Below, piece by piece: positions 55,939 through 64,000 of a DNA stretch of 64,000 nucleotides. The stretch spans positions 1,116,001 to 1,180,000 of the forward strand of contig NZ_CP048410.1 of the NCBI RefSeq assembly GCF_019357415.1, given 5' to 3'. The translations under genes were made by a program, and so were the position numbers. The notes under the pieces were generated by a model. It was not told the DNA's origin. It was given only the letters and a program-made list of their open reading frames with translations, and ran no database searches. Within the stretch, counting starts at the first letter, position 1. Every line of letters begins with the position of its first letter. The stretch is from Gramella sp. MT6 (GTDB lineage Bacteria > Bacteroidota > Bacteroidia > Flavobacteriales > Flavobacteriaceae).

Positions 55939-56486
55939 TGGAGTATTATAATTACATAAAAGCACTGCACCTCATATTTGTGATCACCTGGTTTGCGGGC
56001 CTTTTCTATATCCCGAGGTTATTCATATATCAGATCGAGGCTTATCAGAAAGATGAACCTGAGCAGAGTATTCTCACAAATCAGTTAAAATTGATGACTA
56101 AAAGATTGTGGTTTATCATCACCTGGCCTTCGGCAATACTCGCCAGTTTTTTTGCCTTTACCTTGCTTATTATGATCCCGGACTGGCTTCAGCAACCATG
56201 GATGCATGTAAAATTGGGATTTGTAGTGCTATTATACGCTTACCATTTTAAATGTCACCTTATTTTCAAGGAGCTTCAGAAAGACGTGGTAAAATGGAAT
56301 TCCAATAAAATGAGGATCTGGAACGAAGGTTCTACGTTAATCTTATTTTCAGTCATTTTCCTTGTTATCGTTAGAGATGCCATTAACTGGATCTATGGGG
56401 TTGTTGGTATTTTTGTCCTCGCGATCATACTCATGCTGGGAATAAAACTTTACAAAAGAATACGTGCAAAAAATCCAGATGCCTGA
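55938..56486 (+). CDS. hemJ: HemJ-type protoporphyrinogen IX oxidase
   Basis: A 182-residue membrane protein of the HemJ (UPF0093) family with four to five helices. The conserved His11 (IKALHLIFV) and Lys92 (WMHVKLGFVVLLYAYH), proposed to bind heme and substrate in cyanobacterial HemJ, are both present. It would do the step between HemF and HemH, and no hemG or hemY is seen. The ATG overlaps the stop of the propeller gene (TAATG). Confidence 0.87.
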   Translation: MEYYNYIKALHLIFVITWFAGLFYIPRLFIYQIEAYQKDEPEQSILTNQLKLMTKRLWFIITWPSAILASFFAFTLLIMIPDWLQQPWMHVKLGFVVLLYAYHFKCHLIFKELQKDVVKWNSNKMRIWNEGSTLILFSVIFLVIVRDAINWIYGVVGIFVLAIILMLGIKLYKRIRAKNPDA

Positions 56487-56527
56487 AATGGTGCGATAAT
56501 TGTAACAATTGAGGCAAGCCGGCAACT

Positions 56528-57982
56528 ATGAAACTGCTTAAATTATCTTTACGAACGCGGATTTTTATCTCCATGATCTTATTGGTGCTAGGAGCCTCGA
56601 TCCTCATTTTTGGTGTAACGGTTTATCAGTATAAACAGGAGGCCGAAAATTATCACGAAGAAAGGCTGGAAAGGAAACAAAAAGCCATCCTGGAAAATAT
56701 CAAATTCGTGCTGGCCAGTACTACCTACGTCGTGGATACAGAGAATATGGAGCAGATCTTCAGAGATAATGATAAGATCGATGAGATGGCTGAGGTTCAC
56801 GAAATGCAAATCCATATTTATGATCTGGAAGGTAACCTGATCATTAAATCTGGGGAGTCCTTTTTTAAGGATACTACAGAAGTGAAAATTTCCAACTCAA
56901 TTCTAAGAAAGCTGGAAAACTCTTCAGATAAAAGCTATTTAAAAAAATCTGAGGTCAACGGTCAGAAATATCAATCCTCTTACAGTTACGTTACCGACGG
57001 AAAATTTAAACCGTTAGCGATACTTTACTTGCCATATATTCAGGATGATACTTTGCTAAACCGTGACCTGAATAATTTTCTTGTACGCATGGGTGAGGTT
57101 TACCTTTTCATGCTTTTGATCGCAATTATCTTATCATTCTTCCTGTCAAAATACATCACCAAATCCTTAAAGATCGTTTCAGAAAAGATCAACCAGACCA
57201 GGCTGGATAAAAGAAATCAGAAGATCGAATTATCTAATGCCACAGAGGAGATCTATGCTCTTGTTTCAGCCTATAACAGTATGATCGATGAACTTGAAGA
57301 AAGTGCAGTAAAACTGGCTACGGGTGAGCGTGAACAGGCCTGGAGGGAAATGGCTAAGCAGGTTGCGCATGAGATCAAGAATCCGCTTACTCCAATGCGT
57401 TTAAGCGTGCAAAGCTTTCAGCGTAATTTTGATAAGAACGATCCTAATATAGAATCTAAAGTAGAGGAATACAGTAATACGCTCATCAACCAGATAGATA
57501 CAATGAGTTCTATTGCTTCTGCATTTTCAAATTTTGCCAAAATGCCGGCTCAGCAGAGCGAAACTTTAAATGTGCCAAAGATCGTAAAGCTCGCGCTGGA
57601 TATTTTCAACGAGAACTACATTGAGTTTAAATCAGAGAAAGAGGAGATATTAGCAAAATTTGACCGTACCCAACTGATCAGGGTGATAACCAACCTCGTT
57701 AAAAATGCTACCCAGGCTTTAAAAGATGTGGAGAATCCCCATATACTTGTCATGGTAGAAGAAGAGGAAGAGACCGTGCTGGTTTCTGTCTCAGACAATG
57801 GATCGGGAATTTCTGAAGAGAATAAAGAAAAGGTCTTTGAACCAAAATTCACCACCAAATCGAGTGGAATGGGACTTGGCCTGGCGATGGTTAAAAACAT
57901 CGTGGAGACCTATAATGGAAGTATCAGCTTTGTTTCAAAACAAAATAAAGGCACTATATTTAACGTACGATTTCCAAAATAA
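56528..57982 (+). CDS. NtrY-like sensor histidine kinase
   Basis: A 484-residue membrane kinase. A helix at about 12-32 and another at about 190-210 flank a periplasmic sensor region; a HAMP-like linker follows. The phosphorylated His281 is in QVAHEIKNPLTPMRLSVQSFQ, an NtrY-type H-box. The N box (NLVKNATQAL), DNGSGISE and FTTKSSGMGLGLAMVKN of the ATPase domain are intact. No response regulator is adjacent, so it is an orphan in this window. The signal is unknown. Confidence 0.92.
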   Translation: MKLLKLSLRTRIFISMILLVLGASILIFGVTVYQYKQEAENYHEERLERKQKAILENIKFVLASTTYVVDTENMEQIFRDNDKIDEMAEVHEMQIHIYDLEGNLIIKSGESFFKDTTEVKISNSILRKLENSSDKSYLKKSEVNGQKYQSSYSYVTDGKFKPLAILYLPYIQDDTLLNRDLNNFLVRMGEVYLFMLLIAIILSFFLSKYITKSLKIVSEKINQTRLDKRNQKIELSNATEEIYALVSAYNSMIDELEESAVKLATGEREQAWREMAKQVAHEIKNPLTPMRLSVQSFQRNFDKNDPNIESKVEEYSNTLINQIDTMSSIASAFSNFAKMPAQQSETLNVPKIVKLALDIFNENYIEFKSEKEEILAKFDRTQLIRVITNLVKNATQALKDVENPHILVMVEEEEETVLVSVSDNGSGISEENKEKVFEPKFTTKSSGMGLGLAMVKNIVETYNGSISFVSKQNKGTIFNVRFPK

Positions 57983-57987
57983 AATAT

Positions 57988-58770
57988 ATGAGTTACAAGA
58001 ACATATTAGAAGAGATAGATGACAATATCTTAACGATTACTATTAATAGACCAAAGAAACTGAATGCCCTTAACCGGGAAACCATACAGGAGCTGCATGA
58101 AGCTCTTAAGGAAGCAAAAACCGATGATGAGGTGAAAGTGGTGATCATCACCGGAAGTGGTGAAAAAGCTTTCGTAGCTGGTGCAGATATTAGTGAGTTT
58201 GCAGATTATTCTCCTAAAGAAGGAAAAAGACTTGCGGCAGATGGTCAGGAAAAACTATTCAATTACGTAGCGAATTTCCCAAAACCGGTCATTGCCGCGG
58301 TAAACGGATTCGCTCTTGGTGGCGGACTTGAACTTGCCCTGGCGGCTCATTTCAGGGTGGCCAGCGATAACGCAAAAATGGGACTTCCAGAAGTTTCTCT
58401 TGGGGTTATTCCGGGGTACGGAGGTACGCAAAGACTTCCTCAGCTTGTTGGTAAGGGCCGCGCCATGGAAATGATCATGACAGCGGGGATGATAGATGCG
58501 AACCAGGCCTTGCAATATAATCTTGTGAACCATGTGGTGGAGTTGGGCGATTTACTTGAATTCACTGAAGAAATAGCTTCTAAGATCATGAAGAACTCCA
58601 TGGTGGCGATTTCTGGTGCGATCAAGGCGATCAATGCAAATTACGATGATGGAGTAAATGGTTTTGAAACCGAGATCAATGAATTTGGGCGTGCTTTTGG
58701 TACCGAAGACTTTAAAGAAGGAACTACAGCATTCTTGAATAAGAGAAAAGCAGATTTCCCGAATAAATAG
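57988..58770 (+). CDS. Enoyl-CoA hydratase
   Basis: A 260-residue crotonase. The oxyanion-hole region AGADISEF and GFALGGGLELALAAHF are present, and both catalytic glutamates are kept (the Glu of GGGLELAL and of LPEVSLGVIPGYGGTQRL). It hydrates trans-2-enoyl-CoA in beta-oxidation or amino-acid breakdown. It starts five bases after the kinase gene. A structured terminator follows. Confidence 0.93.
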   Translation: MSYKNILEEIDDNILTITINRPKKLNALNRETIQELHEALKEAKTDDEVKVVIITGSGEKAFVAGADISEFADYSPKEGKRLAADGQEKLFNYVANFPKPVIAAVNGFALGGGLELALAAHFRVASDNAKMGLPEVSLGVIPGYGGTQRLPQLVGKGRAMEMIMTAGMIDANQALQYNLVNHVVELGDLLEFTEEIASKIMKNSMVAISGAIKAINANYDDGVNGFETEINEFGRAFGTEDFKEGTTAFLNKRKADFPNK

Positions 58771-58778
58771 AAGCAACT

Positions 58779-58867
58779 AAAGAGGCGATCGTTAGTTTTA
58801 AAACCTCATTCTGTCCCGACGATTCGGGAAAACTTGACGAAAAAAATATAGCGATCACCTCTTTTTT
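58779..58867 (+). terminator. Structured terminator downstream of the enoyl-CoA hydratase
   Basis: AAAGAGGCGATCG (58779-58791) pairs with CGATCACCTCTTT (58852-58864) at 12 of 13 positions, and six T follow. The 60-base loop holds a perfect inner hairpin TCCCGA-CGAT-TCGGGA (58814-58829). It is longer and more complex than usual terminators. Confidence 0.72.
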
Positions 58868-58913
58868 ATTATTACAAAACTTGGAAATAATCCTTTAAAA
58901 AGGAAAAATTCCA

Positions 58914-58921
58914 TATTTTTG
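58914..58921 (+). promoter_or_regulatory. Possible -7 box for the radical SAM gene
   Basis: TATTTTTG fits TAnnTTTG and ends four bases before the ATG, implying a nearly leaderless message if real. Confidence 0.4.
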
Positions 58922-58925
58922 CTTT

Positions 58926-59999
58926 ATGTCGTCAGAGGAATATATCAAAGGAAGAGGAGCACAATTGAACGTTTCTAATAGGTTTCACGAACACAGTCAT
59001 GAGACAAGGGACGATTTTCTCAACTATTGCGCTTCAGAAGGTGAGGAAGCTGAAAGCAATCGCACCACGATTATAGAAACCTTTCCCAAGACCATTGTAA
59101 ACAAGGTAACCAGCCCCGATGTGGGGATGGATTTTTCCCTGAATCCTTACCAGGGATGTGAGCATGGCTGTATTTATTGTTATGCTCGTAATTCTCATGA
59201 ATACTGGGGTTACAGTGCGGGAAAAGATTTCGAACAAAAGATCCTGGTGAAAAGAAATGCGGTGGAATTGCTGGAGAAAAAACTGAAAAGTAAAAGCTGG
59301 AAGGCTGTTCCTATCGTTCTTTCAGGAAATACCGATTGCTACCAGCCAATCGAGAAAAAATTGAAGATCACCAGGAATTTATTACACACCTTTTTAAAGT
59401 ATCGGCATCCGGTGGGAATGATCACAAAAAACGCGCTCATTCAGAGAGATATGGATATTCTTAAAGAGCTGGCACAGGATAACCTGGTTCACGTTAATAT
59501 TTCTATCACCTCGCTCCAGGAAGAAACACGCAGGATCCTGGAACCTCGACCTGCAAGTATTAAAAAACGACTGGAAACGGTTGAAAAATTATCGGCAGCG
59601 AATATCCCGGTAAGCGTGGTGATGGCGCCAATAATTCCTTCGATCAATAGCCATGAGATCATGCCGCTGGTAAAAGAGATAGCCGAAAGAGGAGCTCTTG
59701 GGGTAGGTTATACGATCGTGAGGCTTAATGGTGCCATTGGCGAGATCTTCAGTGACTGGATAAGGAAAACGATGCCAGACAGGGCAGACAGGGTGTTGAA
59801 TCAAATTGAGAATATTCACGGAGGTAGTTTGAATGATAGCAGGTTTGGAACTAGGATGAAGGGTGAGGGAGAATTTGCAGATCAAGTGAAGCAACAGTTC
59901 GTGATAGCACGAAAACTATACTTGAAAGATCGTGAAAAACCAAAACTCAACTGCAAACTTCATGAGGAGTACAAGGACGGGCAGATGAAATTATTTTAG
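58926..59999 (+). CDS. Radical SAM protein, PA0069 (Rv2578c) family
   Basis: A 357-residue radical SAM enzyme. The iron-sulfur Cys motif is GCEHGCIYCYAR (Cys78, Cys82, Cys85), in the C-x3-C-x2-C spacing, followed by strands of a TIM-like barrel (PIVLSGNTDCYQP, VHVNISITSL). It resembles proteins related to spore photoproduct lyase. The reaction and substrate are unknown. It is read alone. Confidence 0.9.
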   Translation: MSSEEYIKGRGAQLNVSNRFHEHSHETRDDFLNYCASEGEEAESNRTTIIETFPKTIVNKVTSPDVGMDFSLNPYQGCEHGCIYCYARNSHEYWGYSAGKDFEQKILVKRNAVELLEKKLKSKSWKAVPIVLSGNTDCYQPIEKKLKITRNLLHTFLKYRHPVGMITKNALIQRDMDILKELAQDNLVHVNISITSLQEETRRILEPRPASIKKRLETVEKLSAANIPVSVVMAPIIPSINSHEIMPLVKEIAERGALGVGYTIVRLNGAIGEIFSDWIRKTMPDRADRVLNQIENIHGGSLNDSRFGTRMKGEGEFADQVKQQFVIARKLYLKDREKPKLNCKLHEEYKDGQMKLF

Positions 60000-60059
60000 G
60001 CTCGGGCGTTATTTTATATCCAAAATTATATCTTCCCCGGTTTAAACAAATCATTTTTT

Positions 60060-61593
60060 ATGAAGTATTATTTTTTGCTGTTTATTTTTATAAACGGTGC
60101 GGGTCTAATTTATGGTCAAAAATCTAATGACTTAGAAATTGAAACCACTTTCTCCAAGGTTTTTAAAGATGATAAGAAATTTACCGAATTAAGTTTCTCT
60201 GTTGATGACAGTAAGGGAGGATTATTCATAGGCCGGTCCTACAAAAGAGGCTGCTATATAGAACATTATGATTCCAGCTTAGATCTTTTAAGCTCCTACG
60301 ATTTTGAATTGGATAATAAGCACAGTAAAATACTAGAAGCTTTTGTAGATGAAGGAAAACTCATCGTGGTGGAAGCGAATTATAATAGAGATGCAAATCA
60401 ACTTCAATACTTGGCTCATCAAACCCAAATTGAAAATTTCGACTTCAAAGCAAGTAAAATGCTAGGTATAGATTTCAATAAGTTTAGGAAGCTGGCTGCA
60501 GTCGTTGCTTTTGTACCTATTAACTTTGGGGGTGTAGATGGTGATTTTTTTGGAAATATGGTAATTTCAAAAGATCGTGAACATTTTGTGATCACCCAGG
60601 ATATTAAGGATAAGGATAGTGAACTTAGGCAGGTTCACGTATTTAATAAGAAAATGAAAAAGTTGTACTCCCATTTGTTTGAAAGGAATATCAAGGATAA
60701 GGATTTTGAGCTCCAGAATGTAGATATAGATAAAAATGGAACGGTTTATATGCTTGGAAAGGTTAAAACCGAAAAAGCAGAAAACAAAGATGAGGGAGGT
60801 AAATATCAGTATGAATTGTATAAAATTCATGGAGAAAAAAGAGAGAAGCTAACTTTCAGTTCCGCAGAAAAATACGTGGGTTCCTTAACTACTGTAATCA
60901 ATGACGGCGAATTGTTTTGTATTGGCTTCTATTCTGAAAAAAAATGATAACCGATTTAAAGGACTGGTTCATTTTGGTATTGATAATGATAATTTATCCA
61001 TTAAATCTTGGAGATATTCACCCTTTACAGATCAGTTCATTTTTGATAAATATGGAAAGGAGAAGGAGAAGGAATTACGCAATATTCGATTCAAGGAAGT
61101 TCATGTGAACGAAAAAAATGAATTGATCCTAAATGGAGAGGAGAGATATGTTACTTCTCACTTTATGAATATGCAGAACTATATAATCTATCATTACGAA
61201 GACATAATTAGTGCTAAGTTGGATAGCTCTGGCAAGCTCATCTGGGCAAGGAATATTAATAAATCCCAAGCCAGTAGAAAAATTTCACCATACCTATCCT
61301 ATACATCTGTTTACAGAAATGGGAAAATCTACTTTTTTATAAACGGAAGTGAAGAGGTGAGAGAAATGACAAATGATCGTATCGAGTTCGGAATACCTTT
61401 GTTGAAAAAAATGAACCTATATGCGATTAGTCTGAATGATGCGGGGAAAATGGATTACAAGAAGATTATTGAAGATGATGAATCCGATGTGTCATTTTCT
61501 GCTGGAAATGGATTAATTCTAAATGATGGCGAATGTCTTATTTTTCAAGGGAGAAGAAAAAGGAAAAAGCAGATTACCAGGTTGGAGCTGTAA
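60060..61593 (+). pseudogene. Exported protein gene split by a +1 shift at an A8 tract
   Basis: Two frames read as one gene. The first (60060-60947, 295 residues) has a signal peptide (to about residue 20, GLIYGQK) and ends in FYSEKK-stop. The second (open to 61593) continues with NDNRFKGLVHFGID; its own first residues up to LKK are only the first part read in another frame. The break lies at a run of eight A (60937-60944). Removing one A gives one protein of about 510 residues, ...SEKNDNRFKG.... The domain is strand-rich and not recognised. It may be a pseudogene, a base-call error, or expressed by slippage at the A tract. Confidence 0.75.
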
Positions 61594-61687
61594 AGTAAAA
61601 AGTTAAATCTCATATGGCTATGATCTATTTTGAACTTAAATTAGTTAAATAGAAATTAGTGAATACACTTAATTAAAATGAACAATT

Positions 61688-62470
61688 ATGCCCGAGTTAC
61701 CAGAAGTAGCGTACCAGAAAATATATGTAGATTCCACCAGCCTGCATCAAAAAATCGTGAAAGTTGATCTTGGAGCAGATAAGATCTTTCAATCTCCAAA
61801 AAAGGATTTTGAAGAGGCCCTGACGGGGAATGAATTCGTTTCCAGCCATCAGATTGGTAAATACCTTTTGATGGAACTAAAGGAAAATGGCTTTCTGGTC
61901 ATACACTTTGGGATGACCGGTAAGATGGACTATTTCCAGCATGATGAGATCCAGAAACATGCACAGCTAACCGTTAGCTTCGAAAATGGAGGTAAACTAT
62001 CTTTTGTTTGTCCCAGGAGATTTGGGAAACTTTTTCTTACCAACAGCATTGAAGCTTTTAAGGAACAACAGAATTTAGGTCCGCATGCTACCGAGCTTAA
62101 AAAAGATGACTTTCATAAGTTATTTGAAAAGAAAAAAGGAAGTGTGAAAACCGCTTTAATGGATCAGTCTTTTATTGCCGGGCTCGGTAATTTATATGTG
62201 GATGAAATGTTGTACCAAAGTGGCATTCATCCCAAAACAAAATCGGAGAACCTGGATAAAAAAGATCTGGACACGATGTATAAAAACATGGTCGACATTT
62301 TGGAGACGGTAACAAAATGTAAAACAGAAGGTGTTCCAGTTCCTAATTCATATTTAAAAACCCACAGAACTGAAGGAGAAGACTGCCCTAATGGAAAGGG
62401 GAAAATCGAAATGATAAAGGTAGGAGGCAGAAGCACCTATTTTTGCCCAAAATGCCAGGAGATAAAATAG
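61688..62470 (+). CDS. Fpg/Nei-family DNA glycosylase
   Basis: A 260-residue DNA glycosylase. The catalytic N-terminal Pro-Glu is in MPELPEVA, the conserved Lys in IGKYLL, HFGMTGKM and the helix-two-turn-helix (FIAGLGNLYVDEMLYQSGIHP) are intact. The C-terminal zinc finger reads CPNGKGKI, then CPKCQEIK: the second Cys of the first pair is replaced by Gly, leaving three Cys. It removes oxidised bases; Fpg or Nei specificity cannot be settled. Confidence 0.88.
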   Translation: MPELPEVAYQKIYVDSTSLHQKIVKVDLGADKIFQSPKKDFEEALTGNEFVSSHQIGKYLLMELKENGFLVIHFGMTGKMDYFQHDEIQKHAQLTVSFENGGKLSFVCPRRFGKLFLTNSIEAFKEQQNLGPHATELKKDDFHKLFEKKKGSVKTALMDQSFIAGLGNLYVDEMLYQSGIHPKTKSENLDKKDLDTMYKNMVDILETVTKCKTEGVPVPNSYLKTHRTEGEDCPNGKGKIEMIKVGGRSTYFCPKCQEIK

Positions 62471-62537
62471 AAGTTGCCTTTATTTTTAATTAGGTATATT
62501 TAGCGTCCTTCAAAATCCCGGTGATTTTTATAATTCT

Positions 62538-64000
62538 ATGAAATTTTTCAAACTTGCTTTGTTTCTTTGCCTATTCATTTCTTTTAGTCTATTTGCTCAA
62601 AAAGATTCTTTAGAAGCTAAGACTTATGAAGAGCTTAGAGATTTAATAGGTAGTTTTGAAAAAGAGAATATCAACTTTAACCTCATAAATTATTACCGCA
62701 GGAAAGCCGAGAAGGATGGAAATATTGTGCAGCAATTTGCAGCTAAAAGTTTATTTATAGAAGCTTCTATCTGGGATAGAAATTTTGATAGAGCTCAGGA
62801 CTCATTACAGCCTTTAAGAGATTTTTCTGCCGAACATGAATTAGAATCTCAAACCGTTAGTTCTTTATTTCAAATTGGCCTGGCTTATTATTATCAAGGA
62901 CTATTTGGAAAAGCACTGGATATTTATAACGAAGCACTTGCCCTTTCAGAAGAAATAAATGATAAAAATGTTCAGCATAAATTACTGCTACAAATAGGAT
63001 ACATAAGGTCATCTGTTAACGATCATACTGAGGCTATTAGAATTTATAATAAAAGTTTAGATGTTTTAGATGATTCAGATTTTGAAGTTGAGGAGTTAGG
63101 AAAGGCTACTTCACAAACCTATTATTATCTCTCAATAGCTTTTACCGATATTAAGCAGCGCGACTCTGCTTCCCATTATATCAATAAGGCTTTAAAATTA
63201 ACCCAACAGGAAAAGGACTCCTGTAGAAGGAAATATTTCCTGAGAAGTAAGGCAAAAATCCAGATACTAAATAATGATCTCTCTAACGCAGAGAATAATC
63301 TGAAAAAGGCATTTAAGCTCTGTCAGCCTTCTTCTAAAGGTGATACCCTAGTGTTTTATAAGGACTTAGGTGAAGTGTACCTCGCTAAAAAAGAATATAA
63401 AAAAGCCCAAACCTATATTCAGGCCGCCATCGATATTTACCAGGTCAAAGTAGGAGAAGAGGGTTTTATGGATGACTATTATAAACTTTTAGCCAAAGCA
63501 TATAAACATACTGGTGATTTAGAAAAATCTAATTTTTATCTTGAAAAGTATATAAATACTGTAGCCGAGTTTAGTAAAATCAAGGATACTGTAAACCAAT
63601 CTTTAAAGCTTCAGGAAGTAGAGGATTTTAAGAATGAGTTATCCTCAATAAAGGAGGAAAAGAATTTAAAACAGACCTATCTTAACTACCTCTTTTTGGG
63701 AGCTTCTATAATCATTCTCTTCTTGTTGGTTGTATTACTTCGCTTTTATAGAAATAAAAAAAAGAACGAAGAGAAATTTGAAGAATTGTTTCTTAAAATT
63801 GAGAATGCTAATGAATCAGAACGGATTACCGACACCAAAGATCAGGTATTAGAAGAGAAAAGCAGTAATGATATACCTGAAGAGACTAAACAACATATTC
63901 TGGAGGGTCTCAAAAAACTGGAAGAAAAGGAATATTTCTTAAGACAGGATTGTAATTCTTACAATGTTGCAAAAAAGATAAATACGAATACATCTTATCT
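62538..64000 (+). CDS. TPR-domain membrane regulator with AraC-like C-terminus (cut by window end)
   Basis: The frame is open from ATG 62538 to the last base (487 residues visible). A signal peptide (to about residue 22, LFAQK) precedes a set of TPR repeats (about 60-350, for example GKALDIYNEALALSEE and YKKAQTYIQAAIDIY). A membrane helix (about 383-405) and a charged segment follow. The end (SYNVAKKINTNTSYL) matches the first helix-turn-helix of AraC domains in Bacteroidota TPR regulators. It would sense in the periplasm and bind DNA in the cytosol. The 3' end is outside the window. Confidence 0.85.
   Translation, partial: MKFFKLALFLCLFISFSLFAQKDSLEAKTYEELRDLIGSFEKENINFNLINYYRRKAEKDGNIVQQFAAKSLFIEASIWDRNFDRAQDSLQPLRDFSAEHELESQTVSSLFQIGLAYYYQGLFGKALDIYNEALALSEEINDKNVQHKLLLQIGYIRSSVNDHTEAIRIYNKSLDVLDDSDFEVEELGKATSQTYYYLSIAFTDIKQRDSASHYINKALKLTQQEKDSCRRKYFLRSKAKIQILNNDLSNAENNLKKAFKLCQPSSKGDTLVFYKDLGEVYLAKKEYKKAQTYIQAAIDIYQVKVGEEGFMDDYYKLLAKAYKHTGDLEKSNFYLEKYINTVAEFSKIKDTVNQSLKLQEVEDFKNELSSIKEEKNLKQTYLNYLFLGASIIILFLLVVLLRFYRNKKKNEEKFEELFLKIENANESERITDTKDQVLEEKSSNDIPEETKQHILEGLKKLEEKEYFLRQDCNSYNVAKKINTNTSY

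Noticed and set aside
1..64000. tRNA or rRNA genes, CRISPR arrays, insertion sequences, prophage or defence genes
   Set aside because: I looked for T-loop and anticodon-arm patterns, spaced direct repeats, transposase motifs and defence domains and saw none I could support.

Overview
The window reads as chromosomal DNA of a marine-type Flavobacteriaceae (Bacteroidota). The reasons are: AT-rich sequence with dense, short-spaced genes; a PorW/SprE-type lipoprotein and GldH (gliding and type IX secretion); a secreted protease with a type IX sorting tail; ATP synthase genes without the beta and epsilon subunits; TAnnTTTG-like -7 boxes instead of sigma-70 hexamers; and lipoproteins with Ser-Cys or Ser-Cys-Gly lipoboxes. 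The genus cannot be fixed from the sequence; a Gramella/Christiangramia-like organism is a guess. I found no tRNA, rRNA, insertion sequence, prophage or CRISPR array, and no stretch above 300 bases without a gene.

Layout. 1-645: tail of an ABC ATPase. 738-9527: sprE/porW, a bactofilin, atpZ, a small membrane protein and atpB-E-F-H-A-G, ending in a clear terminator. Three spacers inside the atp run hold hairpins. 9578-17712: a lipoprotein, then a tight forward run (flippase, dut, sugar nucleotidyltransferase, TPR protein, DUF4292 lipoprotein, EnvC-like protein), a lipoprotein and an outer-membrane protein. 17713-25804: a mixed block with a thioesterase, an HU/SPOR protein, dprA, trpS, plsC, an ECF sigma factor with a predicted envelope-spanning partner, and recA. 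26003-36138: trhO, ricT-gldH-PBP1A, scoAB and a large type IX-secreted M4 protease. 36184-41303: reverse-strand housekeeping genes (3'-5' exonuclease, serine hydrolase, ogt, CNNM protein, two unknowns).

41366-56486 is the most coherent functional block. Reverse-strand genes hemA-hemC-hemD-hemE-unknown-hemF-DUF4421-hemB overlap or nearly touch. They diverge from an AraC-type regulator, a ThuA-like protein, hemH, a MATE transporter, an Asp-box propeller protein and hemJ. Together they cover heme synthesis from glutamyl-tRNA to protoheme except hemL. A perfect 14-bp palindrome sits between the divergent hemA and AraC promoters. 56528-64000 holds an NtrY-like histidine kinase, an enoyl-CoA hydratase, a radical SAM protein, a gene broken or recoded at an A8 tract, an Fpg/Nei-like glycosylase with an altered zinc finger, and the start of a TPR-AraC sensor-regulator cut by the window end.

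Most of the window is conserved core genome. I did not find a clear new defence or mobile system. The best second looks are the A8 frameshift gene (60060-61593), the sigma factor/envelope-spanning protein pair (22198-24212), the palindrome and unknown proteins of the heme block, the hairpins inside the atp operon, and the three-cysteine Fpg finger. Domain names are from memory of families and motifs; no searches were run.
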